A stretch of 64,000 nucleotides of DNA from Mycolicibacter heraklionensis (GCF_001021505.1 NZ_LDPO01000020.1:1-64000), one strand, 5' to 3'. Shown: positions 16,907 through 26,673, counted from the first letter of the stretch. Program-made: numbers and translations. The notes: generated by a model not told the origin, from the letters alone.

Positions 16907-18238
16907 GTGTTCTCGGCTTTCATCTCATCACTGCGGACGGTCGACCTGAGGCGCAAGATCTTGTTCGCGCTGGGCATCATCGTCGTGTACCGCCTGGGAG
17001 CCGCGATCCCGTCGCCGGGCGTGGACTACCAGAACGTGCAGCAGTGCATCAAGGAAGTCAGCGGCGGCGATGCCGCGCAGGTCTACTCGCTGATCAACCT
17101 GTTCTCCGGTGGCGCGCTGCTGCAGCTGACGGTGTTCGCCATCGGCGTGATGCCCTACATCACCGCCAGCATCATCGTGCAGCTGCTCACGGTGGTGATC
17201 CCGCGCTTCGAGGAACTGCGTAAAGAAGGCCAGTCCGGCCAGAACAAGATGACGCAGTACACCCGCTATCTGACGGTCGCGCTGGCCGTTCTGCAGGCCA
17301 CCAGCATCGTGGCACTGGCCGCCAACGGCGGACTGTTGCAGACCTGCAGCCTGCGTCACGACATCATCTCCGACCACAGCATCTTCACCCTGATGGTGAT
17401 CGTGCTCGTGATGACCTCCGGCGCGGTGCTGGTGATGTGGCTGGGTGAGCTCATCACCGAACGCGGCATCGGCAACGGCATGTCGCTGCTGATCTTCGTC
17501 GGCATCGCCGCCCGCATTCCGATCGAGGGCAAGACCATCCTCGACTCCCGCGGTGCCGTGGTGTTCACCATGGTCTGCTTGGCCGCACTGGCCATCGTCG
17601 TCGGTGTGGTCTTCGTGGAGCAGGGCCAGCGCCGTATCCCGGTGCAGTACGCCAAGCGCATGGTGGGCCGGCGCATGTACGGCGGTACCTCGACATACCT
17701 GCCGCTGAAGGTCAACCAGGCCGGCGTTATCCCGGTCATCTTCGCCTCGTCGCTGATCTACATTCCGCAGCTGATCACCCAGTTGGTCCACAGCGGCAGC
17801 GGTGGCCCCGGCAACAGCTGGTGGGACAAGTTCGTCAGCACCTACCTGTCCGATCCGTCCAACTTCGTCTACATCGCCATCTACTTCGGCCTGATCATCT
17901 TCTTCACGTACTTCTACGTGTCGATCACGTTCAACCCCGACGAGCGGGCCGACGAGATGAAGAAGTTCGGTGGCTTCATTCCCGGCATCCGGCCGGGACG
18001 CCCGACCGCGGACTACCTGCGCTACGTGCTCAGCCGGATCACCCTGCCTGGCTCGATCTACCTGGGCGTGATCTCGGTGCTGCCCAACCTGTTCCTGCAC
18101 ATGGGCAGCTCCGGCACCGTTCAGAACCTGCCCTTCGGCGGCACCGCGGTGCTGATCATGATCGGCGTCGGTCTGGACACGGTGAAGCAGATCGAGAGCC
18201 AGCTCATGCAGCGCAACTACGAAGGGTTCCTCAAGTGA
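16907..18238 (+). CDS. secY: Preprotein translocase subunit SecY
   Basis: The central channel subunit of the Sec translocon, expected to have ten membrane helices. The 443 residues include the family start FSAFISSLRTVDLRRKILF, the plug/second-helix region (IPSPGVDYQ), the cytoplasmic loop around RRIPVQYAKRM for SecA/ribosome contact, and the C-terminal LMQRNYEGFLK. The GTG start at 16907 has AGGAGGAGAAGA directly upstream. The stop overlaps the adk GTG by 4 bases, so secY-adk-map are co-translated. Separation of secY from rplO by about 11 kb is the usual mycobacterial arrangement. Confidence 0.97.
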   Translation: MFSAFISSLRTVDLRRKILFALGIIVVYRLGAAIPSPGVDYQNVQQCIKEVSGGDAAQVYSLINLFSGGALLQLTVFAIGVMPYITASIIVQLLTVVIPRFEELRKEGQSGQNKMTQYTRYLTVALAVLQATSIVALAANGGLLQTCSLRHDIISDHSIFTLMVIVLVMTSGAVLVMWLGELITERGIGNGMSLLIFVGIAARIPIEGKTILDSRGAVVFTMVCLAALAIVVGVVFVEQGQRRIPVQYAKRMVGRRMYGGTSTYLPLKVNQAGVIPVIFASSLIYIPQLITQLVHSGSGGPGNSWWDKFVSTYLSDPSNFVYIAIYFGLIIFFTYFYVSITFNPDERADEMKKFGGFIPGIRPGRPTADYLRYVLSRITLPGSIYLGVISVLPNLFLHMGSSGTVQNLPFGGTAVLIMIGVGLDTVKQIESQLMQRNYEGFLK

Positions 18239-18786
18239 GAGTCGTACTGCTGGGACCGCCGGGAGCAGGCAAGGGCACCCAGGCGGTAAAGCTCTCGGAG
18301 AAGCTGGGTGTTCCGCAGATCTCCACCGGTGACCTGTTCCGGCACAACATCGCCGAGGGCACCGAGCTGGGCAAGCAGGCCAAGCAGTACCTCGATGCGG
18401 GCGACCTGGTGCCGCCCGAGCTGACCAACGCGCTGGTCGAAGACCGGCTCGACCAACCCGACGCCGCGGGCGGCTTCATCCTGGACGGCTACCCCCGCTC
18501 GGTGGAGCAGGCCGAGGCCTTGCACGCCATGCTGGAGCGCCGCCAGACCAAGCTGGATGCGGTGCTGGAGTTCCGGGTCACCGAGAGCGAACTGCTCAAG
18601 CGGCTCAAGGAACGTGGTCGCGCCGACGACACCGCTGAGGTCATCCACAACCGGATGATGGTCTACCGCGAAGAGACCACGCCGTTGCTGGACTACTACC
18701 AGGACGAGCACGACCTGCATGTGGTGGACGCGCTCGGCACGCTCGACGAGGTGTTCAACCGCGCCCTGAACGCCCTGGGACAGTAG
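18235..18786 (+). CDS. adk: Adenylate kinase
   Basis: Catalyses ATP + AMP to 2 ADP. The product is 183 residues, the short mycobacterial form without the zinc-type extended LID. The P-loop GPPGAGKGT is at residues 7-15, the AMP-binding FILDGYPRS segment is near residue 80, and the short LID region lies around GRADDT. The GTG start at 18235 overlaps the secY stop (GTGA), and the stop overlaps the map start by one base. Longer upstream sequence in this frame lies inside secY and is not coding. Confidence 0.96.
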   Translation: MRVVLLGPPGAGKGTQAVKLSEKLGVPQISTGDLFRHNIAEGTELGKQAKQYLDAGDLVPPELTNALVEDRLDQPDAAGGFILDGYPRSVEQAEALHAMLERRQTKLDAVLEFRVTESELLKRLKERGRADDTAEVIHNRMMVYREETTPLLDYYQDEHDLHVVDALGTLDEVFNRALNALGQ

Positions 18787-19589
18787 TGGTCGGGTGGGCG
18801 AAGCGGCGCAAAGCGGTGCCGCATCGCAGTCCGGGTGAGCTCGACGCGATGGCCGCGGCGGGCGCGGTCGTCGCCGCCGCTCTGGCCGCAGTCCGCGAAG
18901 CGGCGGCCGTCGGCGTCTCGACCCTGCAATTGGATGAGATCGCCGAATCGGTGATCCGCGAGGCGGGCGCCACGCCGTCGTTCCTGGGCTACCACGGGTT
19001 CCCGGCGTCGATCTGCAGCTCGGTCAACGACCGGGTGGTGCACGGCATCCCGACGGCAAGCGAGGTGCTGGCCGCGGGCGATCTGGTGTCCATCGACTGC
19101 GGCGCGATCCTGGACGGCTGGCACGGCGACGCCGCGGTCACCTTCGGGATCGGCACGCTGAGCGCCGCTGACGAAAACCTGTCCGCGGCGACCCGGCAGG
19201 CGCTGGAGGCCGGGATCGCGGCGATGGTGGTGGGCAACCGGCTCAGCGACGTGTCGCATGCCATCGAAATGGGCGCCCGGGCCGCGTCGACCGAGTTCAA
19301 AAGCTCGTTCGGCATCGTTGCCGGCTACGGCGGCCACGGTATCGGCCGTCAGATGCACATGGACCCGTTTCTGCCCAACGAGGGATCACCGGGCCGCGGG
19401 CCGCTGCTGGTGGCGGGGTCGGTGCTGGCCATCGAGCCGATGCTGACCCTGGGGACCGACCAGACGGTGATCCTCGAAGACGAGTGGACGGTGGTCACCG
19501 CCGACGGGTCGCGTGCCGCGCACTGGGAGCACAGCGTCGCGGTGACCGAGGACGGGCCCAGAATTCTGACCAGCCCGGCCGCGAGCTGA
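18786..19589 (+). CDS. map: Methionine aminopeptidase, type I
   Basis: Removes N-terminal Met from nascent proteins using a two-metal site. The 267-residue product has all five expected ligands: two Asp in SIDCGAILDGWHGDAAVTF, His in GHGIGRQMH, Glu in AIEPMLTLG, and a C-terminal Glu in VTEDG; the substrate-binding His is in YHGFPAS. There is no N-terminal SH3-binding extension, as in mycobacterial MapA. The GTG start overlaps the adk stop by one base. Confidence 0.95.
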   Translation: MVGWAKRRKAVPHRSPGELDAMAAAGAVVAAALAAVREAAAVGVSTLQLDEIAESVIREAGATPSFLGYHGFPASICSSVNDRVVHGIPTASEVLAAGDLVSIDCGAILDGWHGDAAVTFGIGTLSAADENLSAATRQALEAGIAAMVVGNRLSDVSHAIEMGARAASTEFKSSFGIVAGYGGHGIGRQMHMDPFLPNEGSPGRGPLLVAGSVLAIEPMLTLGTDQTVILEDEWTVVTADGSRAAHWEHSVAVTEDGPRILTSPAAS

Positions 19590-19635
19590 CCAGTAGGGCA
19601 GTGAACCAAACGCTCGGCTGATCCGTGTCATCACG

Positions 19636-20883
19636 GTGAGGGTGCGAGCCTTGAACGCGCCATCAGCCTTGCGAGTCCTTGTCATCGGCGCAGGCGTGGC
19701 GGGGATCTCCCTTGCTCGCGGCCTGCTGCGTGACGGCCACGACGTCACGGTTTTTGAGCGACGGCCACATCTTCAGCCGGGCGGCGGCGCGGTGACCATC
19801 TGGTCCAACGGCGCCACGGTGCTGGACCAGCTGGGCGTTGACATGGCAGGAGCCGGGCAGACGTTGTCGGCGGTGCAGGTAACGACGTCCACCGGGCACC
19901 CGCTGGCCACCCTCGACATGACCGCGATGGCGTACGGGCTGGGCGCGCCGGTCCGGATGGTCCCGCGCCGGCTCCTGCTGGAGCGGCTGCTGGACCAACT
20001 CCCGGCCGAGCGCATCCGGTGCAACGCCCGCGCGGTGGGCGTGCGCGATGCCGACGGCGGGGTACGCGTCGACTTCGACGACGGCAGCTCGGCCAGTGGT
20101 GACCTGTTGATCGGCGCAGACGGGCTGCATTCCATGGTGCGGGATCTCCTCGGCGTGCCATCGGCCAAGCCGACCGGCTGGTGCAGCTGGCAGGGCCTGG
20201 TCAGCCTCCCGGACGTTGTCGCCGACAAGCGGGTGGCGCTGATGATGGTCGGCAAGCACGGGAACCTAGGGCTGTGGCCGGCCGGTGGGTCCGAACTGCA
20301 GTGGTGGTTCGACCTGCCGTGGTCACCGGACTTCGTTCGGCCGGCCTGTCCGATCGCCATGATCCGGGAACGGTTCGCCGGCTGGTCCGAACCGGTCGAT
20401 CGGGTGCTGGGCGCCCTGACCGACGACGACCTGGCCGGCTCGCCCTACCCGCACTTTCGTCACCCGGTGGCCGGGGCAGGTCGGGGTGCGCTCACCCTGA
20501 TCGGCGACGCGTCGCACACCATGCCGCCCACCTTGGCGCAGGGAACCAACCAGGCGCTGCTCGACACCATGGTGCTGTGCAAGGCGCTGGCGGATCTCCG
20601 CGCGGCACCGTCGCACGGTGACCTGGCGCGCGCGCTGCGCTGGTATGAGAACACTCGCCGGCGCAAGGTGGCGGCGGTGTCTCGGGTGACGGCGCTGCAG
20701 CTCTCCCACAGTGAGCTGGTGCTGCGACCGGCGGCGTTCATCCCGGACCGATGGCACACCTGGGGGATGACCATGTTCCTGCGCTGGGTCAGCCATCGCG
20801 GGATGTCGGCCGAGATCAGCCGCGGCCTCGGGCTGGCGGACATCGGTGAGATCGCCGGCCAGACAACAGATCGCAGCCATTGA
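19636..20883 (+). CDS. FAD-dependent monooxygenase (PHBH fold)
   Basis: A 415-residue flavoprotein hydroxylase. The N-terminal Rossmann motif GAGVAGISLARGL binds FAD, DLLIGADGLHS is the DG motif, and LTLIGDASHTMPPTLAQGTN is the GD motif near residue 290. These place it with single-component aromatic or polyketide hydroxylases. It starts the 19.6-28.6 kb island, where a type III polyketide synthase and two methyltransferases are its likely partners; a SrsC-like role (hydroxylating alkylresorcinols) is one possibility. The GTG at 19636 is one of several close starts and has no strong ribosome binding site. Confidence 0.85.
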   Translation: MRVRALNAPSALRVLVIGAGVAGISLARGLLRDGHDVTVFERRPHLQPGGGAVTIWSNGATVLDQLGVDMAGAGQTLSAVQVTTSTGHPLATLDMTAMAYGLGAPVRMVPRRLLLERLLDQLPAERIRCNARAVGVRDADGGVRVDFDDGSSASGDLLIGADGLHSMVRDLLGVPSAKPTGWCSWQGLVSLPDVVADKRVALMMVGKHGNLGLWPAGGSELQWWFDLPWSPDFVRPACPIAMIRERFAGWSEPVDRVLGALTDDDLAGSPYPHFRHPVAGAGRGALTLIGDASHTMPPTLAQGTNQALLDTMVLCKALADLRAAPSHGDLARALRWYENTRRRKVAAVSRVTALQLSHSELVLRPAAFIPDRWHTWGMTMFLRWVSHRGMSAEISRGLGLADIGEIAGQTTDRSH

Positions 20884-20896
20884 GGAGGGCGGGCCG

Positions 20897-21556
20897 ATGT
20901 CGCTTCCCGCGCATGACGATGTGGTCCCTCGCCCCGTCGCGCCGGCCCCGGCCGACCCGGTACGGGTGCGCGGTGAATTCGACGGCCCCTCGCGCTGGCT
21001 CTGGCTGGTCAAATGGTGCGTGCTGGCCACCCCGCACTACCCGATCCTGATCGCCCTCTATCTGGCCTATCTGCCGCTGACCGCCGTTGCCGGAGTGGCG
21101 ATTGCGATCACCGGGCGATATCCGCGACCGATCTTCGACTTCAATGTCGGCGTGCTGCGCTGGTCGTGGCGGGTCATGAATTACCGGTTTCCGATGAACA
21201 GCACCGACAGGTACCCGCCGTTCACGCTGGCGTCGCGGCCCGACTATCCGGCCGATCTGCAGGTCGACTATCCCGAACGGCTCGAGCGCCGGGCTGTGTT
21301 AGTCAAATGGTGGTTGTTGGGGCTGCCGCAGATCCTGATGTGCTGGGCTCTGGAGCCTGCGCTGCAGTTGCTGTGCGTGATCACGGCGGTGACGCTGTTG
21401 ATCACCGGCACGATCCCGACCGGCATGTCGGACCTGCTGTTGGGCATCGTTCGGTGGCGTTACCGGGTGGCTGTGTACGTCTCCTTGATGCGTGACGAGT
21501 ATCCGCCGTTCCGGCTGGATCAGGGCGAGCTGTGGGCTACCGATGGCGCGCCGTAA
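20897..21556 (+). CDS. DUF4389 membrane protein
   Basis: A 219-residue integral membrane protein of the DUF4389 family, whose function is unknown. Two related halves each carry a Trp-rich helix pair and the motif RWxxRVxxYxxxMxxDxYPPF (near residues 90-110 and 190-210), typical of this family. A Pro-rich cytoplasmic N terminus precedes. The ATG at 20897 is chosen for its GAGGAGGG site at 20882-20889. It overlaps the following methyltransferase by 14 bases, so the pair is probably a functional unit. Confidence 0.85.
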   Translation: MSLPAHDDVVPRPVAPAPADPVRVRGEFDGPSRWLWLVKWCVLATPHYPILIALYLAYLPLTAVAGVAIAITGRYPRPIFDFNVGVLRWSWRVMNYRFPMNSTDRYPPFTLASRPDYPADLQVDYPERLERRAVLVKWWLLGLPQILMCWALEPALQLLCVITAVTLLITGTIPTGMSDLLLGIVRWRYRVAVYVSLMRDEYPPFRLDQGELWATDGAP

Positions 21557-22199
21557 TCCGCTGTTCCCGTACGTGTATCGACTCGGAATGCCGTGCTTCG
21601 ACCGGCTTTTCTATCGCCGGTACCGACGTACCGCCATGAGTTACGCAATGGGCCGGCTGCTGATGATCGGCCTCGGGCCCGGCGCGGACCTGATGTTCCT
21701 GCCCGCCGCGGTGACGTCGGTCGCCGCCGTCGAGCCGGAGCCCGCCATGCGCCGGATGGCCGCCGCATTCGCCCGCCGCAACGGCATTACGGTGGACATC
21801 GTCGACGGAGTCGGCGAGTCGATTCCCTTCCCGGACAACAGTTTCGATTCGGTACATGTCGGGCTCGTGCTGTGTTCGGTGGACGACGTCGATGCCACCC
21901 TCGGCGAGATCCGCCGAGTGCTGGCCCCCGGCGGCCGGCTGGTGGTGCTCGAGCATGTCCGCGGCGACGGCATGATGGGCCGATTCCAGGACCTGATCGC
22001 GCAGCCGTGGGCATGGCTGGCGTCCGGCTGTCGGCCGAACCGCCGGACTCTCGACGCCATCGCCGCAGCAGGATTCGACACCACCGGTCTGTCCAGCATT
22101 CGACGTACTCCGGTACCGCCGCCGTGCACACCGCAGCTGCAGGGGTTCGCCACCGTGCGGCAGGGTGACCCGGGTGGCCAACAGCGTGGGTCTGAGTAA
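21543..22199 (+). CDS. Class I SAM-dependent methyltransferase (Methyltransf_11 type)
   Basis: A 218-residue small-molecule methyltransferase. Motif I is MIGLGPGADLMFLP, the acidic loop is VAAVEPEPAM, the post-I region DGVGESIPFPDNSFD and the RRVLAPGGRLVVLEHV strand follow the UbiE/Methyltransf_11 layout. The ATG at 21543 lies inside the end of the DUF4389 gene, indicating coupling. An N-terminal basic, aromatic segment may associate it with the membrane. Substrate unknown; in this context a lipid or polyketide is a reasonable guess. Confidence 0.87.
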   Translation: MARRNPLFPYVYRLGMPCFDRLFYRRYRRTAMSYAMGRLLMIGLGPGADLMFLPAAVTSVAAVEPEPAMRRMAAAFARRNGITVDIVDGVGESIPFPDNSFDSVHVGLVLCSVDDVDATLGEIRRVLAPGGRLVVLEHVRGDGMMGRFQDLIAQPWAWLASGCRPNRRTLDAIAAAGFDTTGLSSIRRTPVPPPCTPQLQGFATVRQGDPGGQQRGSE

Positions 22200-22222
22200 C
22201 AACGAGAGATGGGAGTCCCACC

Positions 22223-22717
22223 ATGAGTAATACCGTTGCCAATCGGCGCCGGGCAGTGATGGTCGTCGGCGCGGCCTTGGCCGCCTGGCTCGGCCCGTTG
22301 GCGTTCAGCGCCCCGGCTTACGCCGACGGGGGTTCTCGTGGCACGAGTCCCGACCCGTGGTTCATCGGTGATCCCGGCGACCTGAGCGCTGTGCTGTTCG
22401 GGACGGCCGATGATCCGGACTTCATCAGTCACACCACCGATTTCGGGTTGTTCACCCTCACCTCGGCGGGGGACCCCTCTGACGACAACTACGTCGCGGT
22501 CGTCCTTCAGACGTCGCTGTTCACCGACATTCTGACGTCGGGAACCGATCCGGAGGACAACCTGGGGTTCGGTGCGGCGAGTATCGGGGTGGCCGGGGAG
22601 ACGGTCAATACGTTTATCGTTCCGGACAATCCGGACCTGGACTTCACGTTCTCCCTGCCGTTCACCGATCCTTTCGCCGAATTCTTCATCGAACTCATCC
22701 AGCTCGGCATCGTCTGA
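22223..22717 (+). CDS. Small secreted protein, unknown family
   Basis: A 164-residue exported protein. Residues 1-35 form a signal peptide (basic NRRR, hydrophobic core, cleavage after APAYA). The mature part is acidic, lacks cysteine, and is rich in Asp, Phe and Thr, with repeated short motifs of the form D-P/N-D-F. No family is recognised. It follows the methyltransferase by 23 bases and converges on the ABC permease with 9 bases between. Confidence 0.75.
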   Translation: MSNTVANRRRAVMVVGAALAAWLGPLAFSAPAYADGGSRGTSPDPWFIGDPGDLSAVLFGTADDPDFISHTTDFGLFTLTSAGDPSDDNYVAVVLQTSLFTDILTSGTDPEDNLGFGAASIGVAGETVNTFIVPDNPDLDFTFSLPFTDPFAEFFIELIQLGIV

Positions 22718-22726
22718 GCCACAACT

Positions 22727-25213
22727 CTATTCGGAGGAAACCGCATCGATGATGTTGAGCCTCGCGGCTCGTCGCGCGGGTGGCACCGAGCCGAGCAGGC
22801 TGATCGCCACCGCACCCAAGGCGTAGGCCGGTGCCACGGCGCTCGGCCGGAATGTGACGGTGAAATTCATGATCTCAGCGCTGACCAGGCTGTAGAGCCA
22901 CTGATCGGTCAGGCCGATCACCAGCCCCGCCAGGCCGCCGATCACGCCGATACCTGCCGCCTCGGCCAGCACCATCTGGACGGTGAAGCGGCGGTCGGCG
23001 CCGATTGCCCGCAGCACGCCGATCTCGCGGCGTCGTTCGAGCACTGAGAGCGTCAGCGTGGTGAAAAGGGCGACCGCGGCCACGAACACCACGATGAGCC
23101 ACACCGCGTTGGCGATCACCATGCTCTGATGCAGCGGCGCCTCCAGGCCCGCCAGCGCGGTGCGACCGTCGTAGACGTAGTTCGGCTCGGGGACCACTCG
23201 GCGGATATCGGCCAACAACCGCCCCGGATCGACATCGTCGCCGGCGGTCACCTGCAGCGTCGTCACCGCCGGGCGATCGAACCAGGCTCGCAGTTGGTCG
23301 AGTCCGATCCCGACGGTCCCGATGACGGTCGAGAAGTACGGCACCAGCGCCAGCACCGCGGCCTGCCGCGGGCCTCGCGGTGTCTGGAGACGCAGTTCGT
23401 CGCCGAGTCGAACACCCAGAGTCGTGCCCAGGTTCTGTGACAGCACCACGCCTCGGCCGGCGAGCACCTCGCGGCGCGTCGGGTCGTCGAGTGCGCGAAA
23501 CAGCGGGTCGGCCGATCCGGGGGAGAACCCGTCGAGCATCACCCGGGTGCCGCCGATCACCGCAAATCCGTAGGCACCCGCGCAGACCCGGGCCACCCCC
23601 GGTACCGCGGCCACTCGCTCTTCCAGACCCTGCGGCAGCGCGTCGGTGGGAAAGCTGTCCGGAGCGTTCGCGCTGACCCACACGTCGACTCCTGCGATGG
23701 GTGCGAAGATGGCGCGGGCGGAGGCGATCATGTCGTTGTCGGTACCGGTGATCACCACAGTGGTGACCACCGCGATCAGTACGGTCATCACGGTCGCCCA
23801 CACCCGCCGCGGCGCACGTTCGATGGTCGCCGCTCCGACCGCGCCGACCGTTCCAAAGGCCCGGGCGGCGGCGACCAGAGCTGCGGTGAGCGCGAAACCG
23901 AGGGTGATCTCGGCGCAGAACACCGCGATCATCGCCGCCAGGGAGGTGGCGCCGCGATGGCCGACGATGATCAGCAGCGACACCGCGATCACCGCGACGG
24001 CCGCGATCCCGCTCACCGTCCGCAGCCGGCGGGGCACGGTATCGGCGGCGGATGCGCCAACCGGTGCCAATGCCTCGATCGGCGACACCTTGTACACCTG
24101 CCGCGCCGCCATGGCCGCTGCAGTCACGCTGCTGAGCACTGTCGCGGCGATGGCGACCGGCAGTGCGTAGCCGGGCAGCCAGTACTCGACCCGGGCTTCG
24201 AGTCCCTGCGTGATAGCCGGCGGCAGTCGGCGGATCGCCAAGTGGCCCAGGAGTATTCCCAAGACCGCTCCGACCGCGCCGCCCAGCACGCCGAGGGCCG
24301 CGGCTTCACCGATCAGATCCGCGACGATGGTGGCGCGCCGGCCCCCGATCGCGCGCAGTGTCGAGATGGCCGGGCGGCGCTGGGCGATCGCCATAGTCAT
24401 CGTGGTGTAGACCAGGAACGCGCCGACCACCAGAGCAACCGCCGCGCCCATCAGCGCCATGTAGTTCATCAGCCTCACGCCGTCGCCTGCCCGAGCGGCC
24501 CGCATCCGGGGCTCGGCGACGATCGCGCGCCCGTTGACGGCGGAGGTCACTGCGGTACGAACCGCGGCGGGGTCCGCCCCCGGCTTGGTGGTGATCAGTA
24601 TCGAATCGAGCTGACCCCGCCGTCCGGTGATGTTCTGCGCCAAGGCAAGTGGAGCCAGCACATAGTTTCCGCCGTTGAGGTCGGCGAGATGCTTGCCGGT
24701 GAGTACCTGGGCCACCGTCACCCAGGTTGTGCCCAGCCGGAATCCGTCGCCCTTGGTGTGGCCGACGCCAGGCCCGACCTGGACGCCGCTCGGTGTCGCC
24801 GACGGCCCCGTCGGCGGATGAGCGAGCGCGTCGGCCAAGGCGCCGGCCAGGGCGACGCTGCTCGCGTCCGCGCCGAACAACAGCATCGTCCCGGCGGCCG
24901 TGGGAGTGACCGTCCGGATCAGCGGCGCCGCGGTCGCGACGCCGGGAACCCGGGCTACGTCGGCTGCCAGTGAATCGGGAAATCCGGCGTCGGTGACGCC
25001 GGACACCTCCAGTGTGGCGATCCCGGCGATCCCGTCGGAGAGCCGGTTCACCGAACCGGTGATCGACCCGAAGATGCCCAGAACCGCAACCAAATACATC
25101 GCCGACACGGCCATGACGGTGATCGAGGCGAGGGTGCGCCGCCGGTGCACGGCCAGTTCGCGCAGACTGAACAGCCGAAGGCGGCTCGCGGTGGCCGCGA
25201 TCGCCGACATCAT
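22727..25213 (-). CDS. ABC transporter permease, FtsX/MacB type (two-domain)
   Basis: An 828-residue permease with the LolC/MacB architecture duplicated: an N-terminal anchor near residues 25-60, a large periplasmic-type domain, three membrane helices near residues 250-370 (ALVVGAFLVYTTMTMAIAQRR and onward), an anchor near 410, a second extracytoplasmic domain, and three C-terminal helices (residues 690-810) ending in PARRAARLNIIDAVSSE. Such transporters in actinobacteria export lipids, peptides or drugs rather than import. The ATG start overlaps the ATPase stop by 4 bases. It probably serves export of the product made by the neighbouring biosynthetic genes (inference). Confidence 0.9.
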   Translation of the reverse strand: MMSAIAATASRLRLFSLRELAVHRRRTLASITVMAVSAMYLVAVLGIFGSITGSVNRLSDGIAGIATLEVSGVTDAGFPDSLAADVARVPGVATAAPLIRTVTPTAAGTMLLFGADASSVALAGALADALAHPPTGPSATPSGVQVGPGVGHTKGDGFRLGTTWVTVAQVLTGKHLADLNGGNYVLAPLALAQNITGRRGQLDSILITTKPGADPAAVRTAVTSAVNGRAIVAEPRMRAARAGDGVRLMNYMALMGAAVALVVGAFLVYTTMTMAIAQRRPAISTLRAIGGRRATIVADLIGEAAALGVLGGAVGAVLGILLGHLAIRRLPPAITQGLEARVEYWLPGYALPVAIAATVLSSVTAAAMAARQVYKVSPIEALAPVGASAADTVPRRLRTVSGIAAVAVIAVSLLIIVGHRGATSLAAMIAVFCAEITLGFALTAALVAAARAFGTVGAVGAATIERAPRRVWATVMTVLIAVVTTVVITGTDNDMIASARAIFAPIAGVDVWVSANAPDSFPTDALPQGLEERVAAVPGVARVCAGAYGFAVIGGTRVMLDGFSPGSADPLFRALDDPTRREVLAGRGVVLSQNLGTTLGVRLGDELRLQTPRGPRQAAVLALVPYFSTVIGTVGIGLDQLRAWFDRPAVTTLQVTAGDDVDPGRLLADIRRVVPEPNYVYDGRTALAGLEAPLHQSMVIANAVWLIVVFVAAVALFTTLTLSVLERRREIGVLRAIGADRRFTVQMVLAEAAGIGVIGGLAGLVIGLTDQWLYSLVSAEIMNFTVTFRPSAVAPAYALGAVAISLLGSVPPARRAARLNIIDAVSSE

Positions 25214-25971
25214 CGCGGGACCGTCGTCCGTTCGTTGCGGTCGGAGCCGACCCGACCGTCCTGCAGGCCGATCACCCGGTCGGTGGCCGCCGCGGCATCG
25301 CGGTCATGGGTCACCATCACCACCAGCCGGGCTCGGCCGCCCTCGTGTGCCACCTCGGCAAGGAGCCGCAGAATCGAAGCGCCCGTTGCGGAATCAAGGT
25401 TGCCGGTAGGTTCGTCGGCAAGAATCAGGGACGGGTCCATCAGCAGGGCCCGCGCGATCGCGACGCGCTGCAACTGGCCCCCGGACAGCTCCGCCGGCCG
25501 GTGCTCGACTCGATTGCCGAGCCCGACCCGCCCCAGCAGTCCGATCGCTTCGCTTTTGACCCGGTCCAGTCGGCTGCCGTCGAGGAGCTTCGGAACGGCT
25601 ACGTTCTCCCAAGCCGACAGGGTCGGCAGCAGGTTGAAGAACTGAAAGACGAAGCCCACCCGGTGCCGGCGAAACGCCGAGGCCTGCTCGTCCCCGAGTC
25701 GGCCGATCTCGGCACCGTCGAAGATGATCGAACCGCTGTCGGGGGAGTCCAGTGCACCGAGCAGATGCAGCAGCGTGCTCTTGCCCGCGCCCGACGGCCC
25801 GACGACCGACACGAACTGGCCGCCGGTGAGTTGCAGGTTGATCCGGTCGAGAGCTCGTACCCGTTGGCCGCCGATCCGGTACTCGCGGACGACGTCGCGC
25901 AGTTCGATGGTCAGCTCATGCGGGCGCGACTGATCGCGGTGAAGACGAAGATCGGTGTGCAAGGGCGTCAC
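25210..25971 (-). CDS. ABC transporter ATP-binding protein, MacB/LolD type
   Basis: A 253-residue ATPase with Walker A VGPSGAGKST, the signature LSGGQLQRVAIARAL, Walker B LILADEPTGNLDS and the H-loop VMVTHDRD, all in the MacB/LolD class. It energises the adjacent permease. The start is uncertain: GTG at 25971 has a ribosome site too close, and a TTG at 25962 would be better spaced. The conserved domain begins around residue 20 in either case. The gene follows a TetR regulator gene by 93 bases on the same strand. Confidence 0.9.
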   Translation of the reverse strand: MTPLHTDLRLHRDQSRPHELTIELRDVVREYRIGGQRVRALDRINLQLTGGQFVSVVGPSGAGKSTLLHLLGALDSPDSGSIIFDGAEIGRLGDEQASAFRRHRVGFVFQFFNLLPTLSAWENVAVPKLLDGSRLDRVKSEAIGLLGRVGLGNRVEHRPAELSGGQLQRVAIARALLMDPSLILADEPTGNLDSATGASILRLLAEVAHEGGRARLVVMVTHDRDAAAATDRVIGLQDGRVGSDRNERTTVPR

Positions 25972-26064
25972 TCCCTATCCGCGGGTTCTGATCCTTGACA
26001 CGCTTGGCGACGCCGCGTGGTTCAGCGTGGGGGACGGGGTGCGGGGAATTGCACCGACGGGCAG

Positions 26065-26673
26065 CTAGGACGCCGCGGCGTCGAACAGTGCGCGCAAGGT
26101 GGTGTGGATCTGGCGGACGGCATCGTCGATGCTGCCCATCGGCTGCAACAGATGGCTCAGCGTCAACCGGACGTCGACCTCGACGATCGAATTCAGCTGC
26201 CGGTCGATCGCGTCCGGCAGGTCGTAGGACGACCGGACCGCAGCCGCCATGGCCTCGATCGCACCGGCCAGGATCGGGTTCGGTCCCGCCGTCAACAGCG
26301 GCGTCAGGCCCGCTTCCGCATCGTTCTCGCGGGTCAGCGTCGCGGTGACCAGGGGATCGTCGGCGGCGGCACGCAGGGTGAAGGCGGCGCCGGCAGCCAG
26401 ACCGGCGGCCACGTCGTCGGGGTGGGACTGAATAGCCGCGATGACCCCGGCGATGAATCGGCTGGTCTCCCGCTGAACCAGGGCCGCGCCCAGCGCCTGC
26501 TTCGCGCCGATTTCCTTGTACAGCACCTGCCGGCTGATGCCGACTGTGGCGGCGATGCGCGACATGTTCACCGCTTGCCATCCCTGCTCGCAGACCAGCG
26601 CGTGGGCCGCGTCGAGGATCCGGTTGTGCAGCATCTGCCGGACCTCGGCCTGAAAATTCGGCACGGCGGGCAT
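26065..26673 (-). CDS. TetR-family transcriptional regulator
   Basis: A 202-residue repressor with the TetR helix-turn-helix at residues 30-60 (NMSRIAATVGISRQVLYKEIG) and a variable, Ala-rich ligand-binding C-terminal domain. It is upstream of and co-directional with the ABC transporter genes and probably controls them. A perfect 7-bp-arm inverted repeat at 26719-26737 in the divergent promoter is the best candidate operator. A TATACT -10 box for this gene reads on the minus strand at 26696-26701. Confidence 0.88.
   Translation of the reverse strand: MPAVPNFQAEVRQMLHNRILDAAHALVCEQGWQAVNMSRIAATVGISRQVLYKEIGAKQALGAALVQRETSRFIAGVIAAIQSHPDDVAAGLAAGAAFTLRAAADDPLVTATLTRENDAEAGLTPLLTAGPNPILAGAIEAMAAAVRSSYDLPDAIDRQLNSIVEVDVRLTLSHLLQPMGSIDDAVRQIHTTLRALFDAAAS

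Noticed and set aside
16928..18100. A 390-codon minus-strand frame opposite secY
   Set aside because: Gln/His/Asp-rich antisense shadow; SecY on the other strand is certain.
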